A stretch of 64,000 bases of DNA from Candidatus Crickella equi. Its GTDB lineage: Bacteria; Bacillota; Clostridia; Peptostreptococcales; Anaerovoracaceae. The notes below the pieces were generated by a model, which worked only from the letters and a program-made list of their open reading frames with translations, was not told the DNA's origin and did not search any database. The position numbers and the translations under genes are program-made. Every line of letters begins with the position of its first letter. The stretch's first letter is position 1. The DNA lies in NCBI GenBank assembly GCA_018064755.1, contig JAGHUP010000003.1, positions 186,001 to 250,000 on the forward strand. The letters run 5' to 3'. Below are positions 54,419 to 63,443 of this stretch, piece by piece.

Positions 54419-55874
54419 TTAGTAGTTCCCCCCCCCTAATAATGATAGTGGCCGTTGTGCCTTTTCCCGGTTCACTTGCGATAACGAGTTCTCCGCAATC
54501 CCTTGTCCTAAGTGAATTACGAACATTCTGTATGCCAAAATGATTTCTTCCATCATCCATCGGAGCGATTGGATCGAAACCAGGTCCGTTATCGCTAACC
54601 GTGATACATGCACCCTCGTCTGTTTTGGTAGTTGATATCTTTACCAATCCACCATCCTCATTCATTGTAGCACCGTACTTAACAGCATTCTCAACTATTG
54701 GCTGAACTGCAAGTGCAGGCAATGAAAAATCAGTATATTGGATATCGTATTCAACCTTAAGATCATCGCCAAAACGAAGTTGTTCGAGCATCAGATATGT
54801 CTTAATATGCTCGAGTTCCTTATCGAACGGTATCATTCGACCCTCTCCGATTGAGTCCATATTTGCACGCAGATAATCAGCAAAGTTGCCAATCGCAACG
54901 TACGCTTCTTCAGGGTCGGTTTTGGTCAAGTTACGAATTGCAGTTAGCGAATTGTACAGAAAGTGAGGACGAATCTGAGATAACATCAGTGAGGTCTGAA
55001 GTTCCATCTGAGCAAGTTCACGGTCAGCAAGTTCGGCCTTCTGTTGCAACAATTCTTCCTGGGTATCTCTGTAATCGCAGAGGAATACCGTATACGCTGC
55101 AAATAACAACATCATTCCAGAACTAGATGCAATAGTTACGTTAACATCTACTAAGTACCATATAAAACTAAGTATGATAGAACCTATTGGTATAATCGCA
55201 AAGCTTGCCAGCGACAGTTTTTTCTTCATCGGACAATGTTGTGGCAGTATATATACTAAATATGTCACGTAGTACAATCCAAAAGTTGTAATATCATAAA
55301 GCAATCCTGACCACACAAAATATCCCGATGAATCTACATAAAATACAAGTCCCGGTTTAAATAAATTAATTATATTCAACAATGCATAAACACTTGATAT
55401 TATCACAATCCAAACAGTGAATATTTTCTGCCTGGAATCTGAAGGAAGTGATTCAACTTGGTAGAACCAGAACATAATATGAATACCAATTGCAACAAAT
55501 GTGATTATTGTTTCAAAGACAAGCAGGAAAGTTTTCATTTCTGGATTGCCGGCATAAGTATCAAGCACCAAACAAACTGTCATACCGGAGAAAAACAGAA
55601 TAGAAATTGCTGCAAAGAATTTTCCCATTCTATTATCTAGCTCATAGTTGATACCACAACCAACATATAACAGCCCGGCAAGTACCATTCCAAGAATAGA
55701 AATAACCTGCTTAAGATATACCAAATCCGTACTGAACGCAGTCATGTATATTGACCAAATATTGGCAGCGATAATCAAAAGTGACATCACTATGGCAATT
55801 ATAACAATCACCTTTTGTCTTTTTATTCTTTCAATAATATCGTTGTTGTTACGCATTGAGATTTTCTTAGCCAT
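54399..55874 (-). CDS. LytS-type sensor histidine kinase 1
   Basis: 491 residues. About seven or eight membrane segments (20-270) lack a large external domain, so the signal may be membrane-borne. A short coiled coil (LLQQKAELADRELAQME) leads to the His_kinase domain with LSQIRPHFLYNSLTAI (His near 301) and a GHKL ATPase (PIVENAVKYG, SDNGPGFDP). The last residues RGGELLNDYLTC depend on a G9 tract. One base fewer would end the protein with TAA directly before the regulator ATG; one more would end it with an ATGA overlap. The overlap with the regulator is 20 bp. Confidence 0.88.
   Translation of the reverse strand: MAKKISMRNNNDIIERIKRQKVIVIIAIVMSLLIIAANIWSIYMTAFSTDLVYLKQVISILGMVLAGLLYVGCGINYELDNRMGKFFAAISILFFSGMTVCLVLDTYAGNPEMKTFLLVFETIITFVAIGIHIMFWFYQVESLPSDSRQKIFTVWIVIISSVYALLNIINLFKPGLVFYVDSSGYFVWSGLLYDITTFGLYYVTYLVYILPQHCPMKKKLSLASFAIIPIGSIILSFIWYLVDVNVTIASSSGMMLLFAAYTVFLCDYRDTQEELLQQKAELADRELAQMELQTSLMLSQIRPHFLYNSLTAIRNLTKTDPEEAYVAIGNFADYLRANMDSIGEGRMIPFDKELEHIKTYLMLEQLRFGDDLKVEYDIQYTDFSLPALAVQPIVENAVKYGATMNEDGGLVKISTTKTDEGACITVSDNGPGFDPIAPMDDGRNHFGIQNVRNSLRTRDCGELVIASEPGKGTTATIIIRGGELLNDYLTC
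54428..54436 (-). repeat. Homopolymer of nine G at the kinase/regulator junction
   Basis: Nine consecutive C on the plus strand (G9 in the mRNA), within the last codons of the kinase and 9 bp before the regulator start. It is a possible slippage site. Confidence 0.9.
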
Positions 55875-56050
55875 TATTTATATATCGAATTATGTTTATC
55901 CTTAGATCTTCGTTGTATCCTCTATCGAATTGCATTCATGGGTACGTGAGTTAGTGTTCATATGTTGTGATTATATCAAAACAGTTAAAGATATTCCACG
56001 AAAGTAAATTATTCCATAGTATAAATGATGCAAACATCGGCATAAAAATT

Positions 56051-56080
56051 GAGTGCCGAGATTTTGATATCTCGACACTC
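56051..56080 (-). terminator. Terminator after the secreted protein genes
   Basis: A stem GAGTG-C-CGAGAT / ATCTCG-A-CACTC with one mismatch is followed by AATTTTTATG on the minus strand. Confidence 0.8.
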
Positions 56081-56104
56081 TATTCTTAGAGATTATTGTC
56101 TTAT

Positions 56105-57529
56105 CTATTTAGACTTAACACTCTTTACTGAAGAGAACTTAGTATAAGTGTATTTACCAGTTGAAAGCTTAACCATTCCACGAACTTTGTAGTAATATTT
56201 CTTACCCTTCTTTAACTTCTTGGAATCGGTGTAAGTCTTCTTGGATGTTGTTGCCAATTTCTTGAATCCTGATGACTTCTTAGTTGATCTGTAAATCTGA
56301 TACTTAGCAACATACAGACCCTTATCAGCAACTTTGTATGTCAGCTTATTCTTGCCTCTCTTTACTGCTTTAACCTTAGATACTTTACCCTTAGTTGCCT
56401 TAGCCATTCTTGTGAGTTCTTCGTCTGCTCTCTGCTCCATTACATTCTGCTTGAGTTCAGAAACAATACCGTCAAGAACAATCTTGTTATCTGCAAGAGT
56501 CTTTGTTGTATCATACTTCGCATTATCAATTGCAGTCTTAGCATCAGTTACAAGTTTCTTAACTGCATCTGAATCATCAGTAGTGAGCAACTTGTCGCAT
56601 TCTGCCTTAGCAGTTACCTTGTATGCGTTGAACTGCTGCTCATTTGTTGGAGCAGGAGCTGGTGTTGGCTCAGGTTCAGTTCCAGGTGCATCAACATTAA
56701 GATTTACAATAATAGCATTATCTTCCTCACCGTCAGTAAGATTACCGTCACTAAATGCCCAGCCGGTAGAGATAGAGCCTTTATCCAAAAAGTCTACTTT
56801 ATTGTTATTTACAGTTACCTGAATAAACGTTTTATCGTTATAGTAAAAAGCATACCCATCTTTAGCTTTGCATCTGATTTGAATAAGGGCTTCAAGTCCG
56901 GAAACGTTCGGTGTCTCATCCAAAGGTCTCGGAACATCTTCGATAAATTCGTACCAAACAAGATCTCCATACTCGGCATCAGTTGCAAGTGCAAAACGCA
57001 TATTGTCACCTTCATGGAAGATGACACCCACAACCTCTGCTTCGTAATTTGCACCATTCAAAGCGGTTACCGTAGGTAATGTATTGACATCCGTGTAGTC
57101 GCTTACAGTTAATGCTACGTTTTTGATGGATTCTTTGGGAGCGGGGGAAACTTCAACCGTAGTTTTACATACAACATCTGTAGTTGATTCTGCCTTACTG
57201 GAATCTTTGAATGAATCTTTATCTATGGTTAATGTAACTTCAAACGTACCGGATACGGACTGCCTAAAGTCTGTAATCTCAACTTTGTCCGGCTTAAATG
57301 TCTCAGAAGCTGTCTTACCTTCGTTGAAAACTGTAATTTCTGTTTCCTTAAGAGCAGCCTTAGCGGCATCTTCGCCAATACCAAATGCCAAAGGTTCGAT
57401 AGTGCCTGCTTCAGCAGAGGCTACTGTGAATACGTCAGCAATCGCTATGCCCCAACCGTCTCTCGGGATTTCGTAGTTCGTTCCGTCCTTTATAGCTTGA
57501 GAATTATTCGAAATATTGAATAATATCAT
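56105..57529 (-). pseudogene. C-terminal part of a secreted Fn3-like surface protein (frameshifted)
   Basis: 474 codons in the -1 frame relative to 57526-57948, joined at an ATGA overlap. There is no signal peptide here. It opens as a continuation of a beta-rich domain (PRDGWGIAIADVFT). Next come a repeat-like beta domain, a Pro/Thr linker (PGTEPEPTPAPAPT), a FIVAR-like helical segment (AKAECDKLLTTDDS, then LVTDAKTAIDNAKYD) and a Lys/Tyr-rich Fn3-like end (YQIYRSTKKSSGFKKLAT, KKYYYKVRGM). No sortase motif is seen. It is most simply one gene broken by a single-base shift. Translation from the ATG without export would make little sense. A programmed shift cannot be ruled out. Confidence 0.65.
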
Positions 57530-57948
57530 AGCTCTTTTGAAGCACCTGAAGGAACTGTAACATCGATTGTGAAAAACGGTGATGTTCCGATTGAAACACC
57601 GGCCTCATTGCTGAAATTTGCCTTTGCAGAACCGTCTTGCGAATCGATTTTGATTTCTGTGAAGCTGATGCCGTTGGCACCTACGATATTCGTGAACTTA
57701 ACAGCTGGATCTGTATTGGGTGACAATCCTACAGTGGCCGATGTGTAGGTTCCCTCCCCGAGATAAACTTCAGCGGTAAGCTTTGCGCCCGGCTTTGCTT
57801 CATTAATTACAGTTCCGCTTGCATTTTTGAATATTACTTTAAAACTAGATAATTTTGCACTATCTGCAAATGATATACTTGCCATTGCCGGCATCATAGT
57901 TACCACCATTGCGAGTGATAGTAAGATGCTAAATAGTTTCCTTTTCAT
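57526..57948 (-). pseudogene. N-terminal part of the same secreted protein, with signal peptide
   Basis: 140 codons from ATG 57948, with AAAGGA 9 bp upstream; upstream ATGs at 57957 and 57966 are less well placed. The signal peptide (MKRKLFSILLSLAMVVTMMP, cut near ISFADS) is followed by a cohesin-like beta domain (KPGAKLTAEVYLGEGTYTSA). The frame stops at TGA just after TCAAAAGAG. An extra base there would join it to the downstream frame and give a protein of about 610 residues. Confidence 0.65.
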
Positions 57949-58004
57949 ATTATTCATTCCTTTCATAATTGTTTTCTACGTAATAATGTTTTACCTGTTA
58001 GATA

Positions 58005-58021
58005 GGTTATAATCTATAGCC
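58005..58021. promoter_or_regulatory. Possible operator upstream of the secreted protein
   Basis: A dyad GGTTATA-ATC-TATAGCC (6 of 7 paired) lies 57 bp before the start. It could be bound by one of the flanking regulators; this is only suggestive. Confidence 0.3.
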
Positions 58022-58092
58022 AACTTTTTACTTATATATGTTTATACTATATGAGGTTGCACCTCATTTTAAAGGTAAAGAATCTCACAAAA

Positions 58093-58137
58093 ATACCGCC
58101 AGTGAGAATTCACTTATGCGATTCCTATCGGCGGCAT
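58093..58137 (-). terminator. Terminator after the second response regulator
   Basis: On the minus strand the arms ATGCCGCC and GGCGGTAT enclose an inner hairpin and are followed by TTTTTGTG. Confidence 0.7.
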
Positions 58138-58148
58138 ATTTTTTGTTT

Positions 58149-58823
58149 TCAGTTTATTTCGATCTGCGACATATCCAGTGCATAGCCGTTAGCAGTCTTG
58201 ACTAATACGCCTTGCGCATCATGTTCTTTGAATGTATCACTCATGGCATTGACAAGGGAATATAGGTACTGTCGATTCTTACTGATTAATTCCTTCTTGT
58301 GATCCCACAACTGCTCACACAGCTCATCTACTGTTGCATCCTCCCCTTTCTGTTCAAGTAGCAGGGAAAAGAGCTGGACTATCTTCCTACGTTTGAACAC
58401 AACCGGTTGTCCTTGTCTGTCAACAATGTGAATCTGATTTCCACTGCCTGTGACGGTGAGAAGTTTGTGTGCGCATATGCTGTTCAGGATTTCTTCTATC
58501 TGTTTCTCTTCTATTGGCTTGAGCAGATAGCCATCTACGATGCCGCGGTTGATGCTCTCAATGGCATACTGTGGGTATCCCGTGCAGTAGATGATCTTGC
58601 AATTTGGCTGCAGGCTGCGCAAGTTCTGGGCAAAGTCCAGTCCGTTAGCACTTCCGAGCATGATATCTACAAATGCAATGTCTATTTTCTCAGTCTTAGC
58701 GCAGGCTAGTGCATCTGCTGTGTTGTCGAAGCTGTGTAGCTTCTCAACGTTTGGCTTATCTTGCAGCATACTGACAAGTAGTCTTAGTGCCAGCGGTTCA
58801 TCGTCAATGCACAGTATGTTCAT
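58149..58823 (-). CDS. Response regulator 2 with REC and winged-helix output
   Basis: A 224-residue paralogue of 53660-54418. ATG 58823 (MNILCIDDE) has AGGAGGTG 8 bp upstream; a GTG three codons earlier is rejected. The acids are in CIDDE, the phospho-acceptor is Asp53 in AFVDIMLGSANG, and the KPIE lysine is present. The output domain begins IHIVDRQGQPVVFKRRKIVQ and is a short SARP/OmpR-type winged helix. It overlaps its kinase gene by 20 bp. Confidence 0.85.
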   Translation of the reverse strand: MNILCIDDEPLALRLLVSMLQDKPNVEKLHSFDNTADALACAKTEKIDIAFVDIMLGSANGLDFAQNLRSLQPNCKIIYCTGYPQYAIESINRGIVDGYLLKPIEEKQIEEILNSICAHKLLTVTGSGNQIHIVDRQGQPVVFKRRKIVQLFSLLLEQKGEDATVDELCEQLWDHKKELISKNRQYLYSLVNAMSDTFKEHDAQGVLVKTANGYALDMSQIEIN

Positions 58824-60219
58824 TTGCTGCACCTCCTTTAGGTATTATAATCTCGCACACCGTTCCACCATTGTCCCCGGTGCGAATAGTCAGACTGCCT
58901 CCGCAGAGTGTTTGCAGTCTATCGCGGCAGTTGGCGATACCAAGATGTGTGCGTCCGTCTTCAGGCTGCTCTTTATAGCCTACACCGTTGTCCGCAACAA
59001 GTACAGTATATTCTGATTGCGTCTCTGTTGCAGATATGGTGATCTTGCCCTTACCGTGTATGCCGTGAGTTATGGCATTTTCCACCAGCGGCTGTATTGT
59101 CATGGTCGGTATCTCAAACTTTGTGCAGGAGATATCGTACTCCGCCTGCAGATGTGGAAATCGGATCTGCTCGATAGCGATATAGTTTTTCATATTTTCC
59201 AGTGCCTTTTCAAATGGCACCATCTGATTGCCTGACATGTCCACATAGTTCTCCCTGAGATATCCTGCGAACATTCTCGTTGCCCTCTCTGCCTCCGGTG
59301 GATCAAAACGGCACAGTGCTACGATTGAGTTTAATGTGTTAGCCACGAAATGCGGATTGAGCTGAGATAGCATCAGCTCTGATTTAATCTCTGCAAGTGT
59401 TGTCTGCTGACGCAGGAGTAGTTCTTTACTCTCAACGTAATCTCCGAAGAATACAACATAGGTTGCCATCAGCAAGAAAATATATGCGATTGAAAACACT
59501 GTACATTCAATACCTGCCACATACCATATTGCTGTCATCACAATAGCAAGCATCGGCAGCACTGCAAAGCTGGCAAGAGATAGTTTCTTCCTCAGCGTAC
59601 ATTTCTGCGGTAGGATGTATAGCAAATACGTCAGATAGAATAACGAGACGAAGATGATTTCCAGTGTTTCGCCTGAAGAAATCAGATTACCTGATGCATC
59701 CACAACAAATAGAATACCAGTAAATGGGTTAACAGCCAGCATTACAAGGTAAGTCGCTATTAGGATATATATCCATAGTGTAAAATATATCTGTGCACTA
59801 TTTTTTGGTAGAGTTGCACACTGGTATCGCCAGAATAGGAAATGTACTGCTGTAGAACAGATTGCCGTAATCGTCTGCAACGCCATTATCGCAGTTCTTG
59901 CCGCGGCGTTTCCTGTAAATACATCCATCATTCCTGACAAGAACAGTGTGAAATACAGCAAGACGGATATAGCTGCTAAGGTGTCAACTTGATGCGTACT
60001 ATCTTGAATGTTAAAGCAACAGCAGATGAACAGAATGACGGCAAATATCATTCCTGTAACGGCAAGCAACATCTTAAGATAGTCATCATTCTCCTGCAAT
60101 AGTCCACGCGAATAAGCAACAAGCAAACTGAAAATAAGCAGCGCAGTCATAACGCAGCCTGTTGTTATATATATTGCTTTTTTCCACTTTGAGATTGCTA
60201 CACTTTGCATTGTTCCCAT
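58804..60219 (-). CDS. LytS-type sensor histidine kinase 2
   Basis: A 471-residue paralogue of 54399-55874: seven or eight membrane segments (about 15-265), coiled coil, then LSQLNPHFVANTLNSI (His near 287) and GHKL motifs PLVENAITHG and ADNGVGY. The shared segment LYILPQKCTLRKKLSLASFA (LYILPQHCPMKKKLSLASFA in kinase 1) marks recent common origin. Its start has AGAGGT 6 bp upstream. There is no G-tract at its junction. Confidence 0.88.
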   Translation of the reverse strand: MGTMQSVAISKWKKAIYITTGCVMTALLIFSLLVAYSRGLLQENDDYLKMLLAVTGMIFAVILFICCCFNIQDSTHQVDTLAAISVLLYFTLFLSGMMDVFTGNAAARTAIMALQTITAICSTAVHFLFWRYQCATLPKNSAQIYFTLWIYILIATYLVMLAVNPFTGILFVVDASGNLISSGETLEIIFVSLFYLTYLLYILPQKCTLRKKLSLASFAVLPMLAIVMTAIWYVAGIECTVFSIAYIFLLMATYVVFFGDYVESKELLLRQQTTLAEIKSELMLSQLNPHFVANTLNSIVALCRFDPPEAERATRMFAGYLRENYVDMSGNQMVPFEKALENMKNYIAIEQIRFPHLQAEYDISCTKFEIPTMTIQPLVENAITHGIHGKGKITISATETQSEYTVLVADNGVGYKEQPEDGRTHLGIANCRDRLQTLCGGSLTIRTGDNGGTVCEIIIPKGGAANEHTVH

Positions 60220-60239
60220 AGTTACCTCTGACTTAATTT

Positions 60240-60596
60240 CTAAATCGACAACTTATATAATGCATACTGATTCAAACTAATGCCCTCTTTCTTAGCCTCA
60301 ATAGCAAGTCGCTGATGAAGGCTTTTTGGTATTCGTAAATTAAATTTACCACTATAATCATTTTCAGAAATTGGAAGCGGAATATTCTTATTTAGTTCAA
60401 TCATTGTTTCAAAATATAGTTCCATAGCCTCTCTTATATTGTGATTTAATTCTTCTGGTGAATCACCATGACTCATACAGCCATCTAGTTCGAGCACTTT
60501 GCCGAAGAAATAGTGTCCGGAACTGTCATCTCTTTCCTGAACCATGATTGTATATTTAAGATTCATATAGTCTTCAACCGTCTTTGTATTATTCAT
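60240..60596 (-). CDS. hicB: HicB-family antitoxin
   Basis: 118 residues. An N-terminal HicB domain (KYTIMVQERDDSSGHYFFGK, then LDGCMSHGDSPEELNHNIREA) neutralises HicA. A C-terminal ribbon-helix-helix-like DNA-binding end (NLRIPKSLHQRLAIEAKKE, ISLNQYALYKLS) would autoregulate. It overlaps hicA by 4 bp (ATGA). Confidence 0.93.
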   Translation of the reverse strand: MNNTKTVEDYMNLKYTIMVQERDDSSGHYFFGKVLELDGCMSHGDSPEELNHNIREAMELYFETMIELNKNIPLPISENDYSGKFNLRIPKSLHQRLAIEAKKEGISLNQYALYKLSI

Positions 60597-60826
60597 TGCT
60601 GTTCTCCTATCTTTTTCAAAGTTTCCTCAATATAGCATTCATTAATTGGATTATGTTTCGGAATTACTATAGTTTTGCTGTTTTCATCATTTACATAAAT
60701 AATGTGGCTCCCTCTTTGTCTTTTTATATAGAAACCTTTATTAAATACAACTCTTTCTAGTTCTCTTGGTGTAATAGAATTAGGCGAAGTCTTCATCTTC
60801 TCTATTATCTTTTCAACTGTTGGCAT
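60593..60826 (-). CDS. hicA: HicA-family toxin (mRNA interferase)
   Basis: 77 residues from ATG 60826 (MPTVEKII), with AAAGGAGG 7 bp upstream. The dsRBD-like fold carries the catalytic histidine in RQRGSHIIYVN. The extended opening (SITPRELERVVFNKGFY) is typical. It is first in the operon, as usual, with an operator between -35 and -10. Confidence 0.93.
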   Translation of the reverse strand: MPTVEKIIEKMKTSPNSITPRELERVVFNKGFYIKRQRGSHIIYVNDENSKTIVIPKHNPINECYIEETLKKIGEQQ

Positions 60827-60841
60827 TTTGCCTCCTTTCTT

Positions 60842-60870
60842 ATAGTACCGCATTCGGTACTACTATTCAA
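60842..60870 (-). promoter_or_regulatory. hicAB promoter with operator
   Basis: TTGAAT (60865-60870), a 17-bp spacer and TACTAT (60842-60847) lie on the minus strand. A perfect inverted repeat AGTACCG-CATT-CGGTACT (60844-60861) overlaps the -10 and fills the spacer, fitting HicB autorepression. Confidence 0.7.
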
Positions 60871-60876
60871 TAATAA

Positions 60877-63288
60877 TTAATGCAAGATATCAATTATCAA
60901 TCTGTTCTTTCGTATGTCTACACCTACTGCTCCACTTATATCTGTCCGATATACAGCAATCCCGTGATTATGTAGTCTATCCAAAATCTCTTGATGTGGA
61001 TGGCCGTATGTGTTGTTGGCACCGACCTGGATGACTGCGATGCTAGGGCTAACTGCATCGAGAAATTGTTCTGATGAGCTAGTCTTACTGCCATGGTGGC
61101 CGACTTTAAGAATGTCGCAGTCCAGGATGTCGGTGCCGCGATAATGTTCTACCATTGCAAGTTCATCGGGTTCTGTTAGGTCTCCCGTTATCATTGTCTT
61201 CGTATTGTTGTAATGAATGATGTAGACGGTATTATTCTCATTGGCATTGTCAGACAACTGTTGTTCTGTATAGGGTTTAATCGGCCAAATTGGCTCTATC
61301 CAGACATTTTTCCCAAGTCTTGCGTTGTTGCCTATGCTCGCTTGAAGAATGTTTTTAATCGGATAGATTTCCTTAAGTTCTTCTATTCCTTTATAGTGGT
61401 CAGTGTGTTGATGTGTTATTAACGCCAAGTCGATGTTGCGTGCATGGTTCTTAAGAAGATACGGCTTAAGAGTGTTCTTTCCTACGTTATAAGTTGCACT
61501 TCCACCACCGTCGATGAGCACGTCATTGTCTCCGGCGCGAATGTGAGTGCAATCGCCCTGGCCAACGTTGACAAAAACTATCTCATCATTAAGGTACTGA
61601 TTGTGAGTGGCGATGCCGATACAGAGCGCAGGCAGCAAGAGCAACGGGATCATACGTTTGATTGTTTTGGTCTCATTCCGCAGCAGCTTAATTCTCGTCC
61701 ACTCTGAAGTTGCAAAGAATATCAGGAGATAATATGCAACAAGAACGCCAATGCTGATGCCTTGAATATCTGTAACGAATAGTCTATCGAATGTTAACTT
61801 CTCGTTCAGATTTACTATAAATTCAGTCAGCGAACTGATTATCGTTACAGCCCAGCTCGGCACAAAACCCACGTACATCATAGTGGCAAGAGCGAGAATG
61901 CATGCTGGAACCAGAATCGACGCCAGGAATATGATCGGGATATTGACAAACATCGAGCTGATGTTGAAAGCCGAGTAACTGTAAGCAACCATTGGCGCGA
62001 CTGCTAACTGTATTGCTACCATCACAGCCATTCCTTCGCCTATATAATGTGATAGAGGTTCAGTCAGAAAACATATTCCCAGGAGCGCCAAGAACGACAT
62101 CTGAAAACCAGTATTAACCAAGTTGTAGGGATTGTATAAGAGCAGAATTATTGCTGCCGTGCTGACACTTGTAAGGAGGTCTGGAGTCCGCCTCGCGTAT
62201 ATCGCGAGGATGCTGATACTCAGCACCAGCACCGCCCTCGCGGTGCTCGGACTCCAGCCAGTCATCTCACCATAGAGCACAATAACCACAATAATAGTTG
62301 CCGTTATCAGCTTGCTTTTCTTCTTCCTTGTCAGAACCTTCAGCAAAGCAAACAAGAATCCAACATGAAGACCACTAACAGCAAGAATATGCCCCGTTGA
62401 ATTCGAGTTAAATTGCTCCAAAGTCTCCTCATCTATCTCCGACTTATCTCCGAACACAATACCCCTCAAGAACCCTTCAACGCCCTCTTTGCAACAGCGG
62501 GTCAGACCTGTTGTTGCATTTTCGCAACAACAGGTCTGACCCTCCGTTGCAAAATAGCTTAAAAACTTTTCTCTCGTCTCAACAATCTTATTACGATATG
62601 CCCAATAACACTTAGAAATAAAACCTTTAATGCCAGGTTCCTCGGCCGGCATCATATCTACCTTCATTGACTTACATTTATAAGTCAGCCTTATCCCTTT
62701 GCTATACAGATAAGACCTATAATTAAAGCAACCGGGATTCTCAAGGCCGGCCGGAACTCTCGCTTCACCATACACCGTCACAATTGCACCCATCAGCCCG
62801 TTCCTAACGGGTACATTTTCCTCTGATGTACCCGTTAGGAACGGGCTCAGAGGTGCATAATAATTCATCATTATCTTGCCTGCACCATGAAGCGACATGG
62901 GCTTAATAATTAATCTATAATACTCACTGCTCTGCCAAGCAGCGACATTATCATTACTTCTCTTCTCAATACCAACTATTCTGCCCTGCACACTGGTTAT
63001 ATTCTCTATCGCGACTTCTCGCTTATTCTCATCCAATATTCTTCCATTCATCTGAATATATTCGAAAGAGAACACAACAAAACCGACAATCATAAACGCT
63101 ATCAGAACACGTCGCTCGAAGTCGCTACGTTCCGGTCTATACTCAAGATCGATTTTGCGCACGATAAGAGCAACGCCCAGCATCATAATTATCGGCATTA
63201 GATATTTATTACATTCGAAGAAGAGATAGCCGCTCGCTATCCCCACAACCAGCATCGAGGCATAGGCAAACATTTTGCGCCTCAGCAT
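60877..63288 (-). CDS. comEC: DNA-uptake channel protein ComEC/Rec2
   Basis: An 803-residue membrane protein for entry of single-stranded DNA during transformation. The order is: N-terminal membrane segments and OB-like domain (about 1-200), competence domain with 8-10 helices (AVSGLHVGFLFALL near 300), and C-terminal metallo-beta-lactamase domain with ALITHQHTDHYKGIEEL and DILKVGHHGSKTSS. Two repeat insertions are translated in frame. One is LSPFLTGTSEENVPVRNGL near residues 147-166; the other is FATEGQTCCCENATTGLTRC near 243-265. Both lie in loops, so function may be kept. An AGAGG ribosome binding site precedes ATG 63288. Confidence 0.93.
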   Translation of the reverse strand: MLRRKMFAYASMLVVGIASGYLFFECNKYLMPIIMMLGVALIVRKIDLEYRPERSDFERRVLIAFMIVGFVVFSFEYIQMNGRILDENKREVAIENITSVQGRIVGIEKRSNDNVAAWQSSEYYRLIIKPMSLHGAGKIMMNYYAPLSPFLTGTSEENVPVRNGLMGAIVTVYGEARVPAGLENPGCFNYRSYLYSKGIRLTYKCKSMKVDMMPAEEPGIKGFISKCYWAYRNKIVETREKFLSYFATEGQTCCCENATTGLTRCCKEGVEGFLRGIVFGDKSEIDEETLEQFNSNSTGHILAVSGLHVGFLFALLKVLTRKKKSKLITATIIVVIVLYGEMTGWSPSTARAVLVLSISILAIYARRTPDLLTSVSTAAIILLLYNPYNLVNTGFQMSFLALLGICFLTEPLSHYIGEGMAVMVAIQLAVAPMVAYSYSAFNISSMFVNIPIIFLASILVPACILALATMMYVGFVPSWAVTIISSLTEFIVNLNEKLTFDRLFVTDIQGISIGVLVAYYLLIFFATSEWTRIKLLRNETKTIKRMIPLLLLPALCIGIATHNQYLNDEIVFVNVGQGDCTHIRAGDNDVLIDGGGSATYNVGKNTLKPYLLKNHARNIDLALITHQHTDHYKGIEELKEIYPIKNILQASIGNNARLGKNVWIEPIWPIKPYTEQQLSDNANENNTVYIIHYNNTKTMITGDLTEPDELAMVEHYRGTDILDCDILKVGHHGSKTSSSEQFLDAVSPSIAVIQVGANNTYGHPHQEILDRLHNHGIAVYRTDISGAVGVDIRKNRLIIDILH
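62491..62550. repeat. Palindromic repeat family 1, long hairpin inside comEC
   Basis: Arms 62491-62517 and 62524-62550 match at 25 of 27 positions around a 6-base loop. The words GGGTCAGACC and GGTCTGACCC are shared with the copies at 63392 and 63591. It is translated as FATEGQTCCCENATTGLTRC. Confidence 0.9.
62795..62848. repeat. Palindromic repeat family 2, inverted pair inside comEC
   Basis: Two perfect 22-bp inverted copies (62795-62816 and 62827-62848) flank a 10-base centre. Each copy begins AGCCCGTTCCTAACGGGT and is itself palindromic. The pair is translated in frame. Confidence 0.92.
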
Positions 63289-63337
63289 ATCAACCTCTTT
63301 CCGGTAGCGATGAAGAACTTAATTATAATAAAAAAAC

Positions 63338-63355
63338 ACGGCCCGAGGAGGCCAT
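63338..63355 (-). terminator. Terminator after rpe
   Basis: On the minus strand ATGGCC / GGCCGT with a 6-base loop is followed by GTTTTTTTATT. Confidence 0.75.
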
Positions 63356-63391
63356 ATTTTTGCGTGTTAGAAATGTTGAATATCGTGAGCG

Positions 63392-63443
63392 AGGTGTGTC
63401 CCCTTGTTGCAATTTTGCAATTTAGGTCTGACCCGCTGTTGCA
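63392..63443. repeat. Palindromic repeat family 1, copy abutting the rpe stop codon
   Basis: A 52-bp unit starting AGGTGTGTCCCCTTGTTGCA and ending GACCCGCTGTTGCA. It is identical at 48 of 52 positions to the copy inside rpe (63591-63642) and touches the rpe stop codon. Confidence 0.9.
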
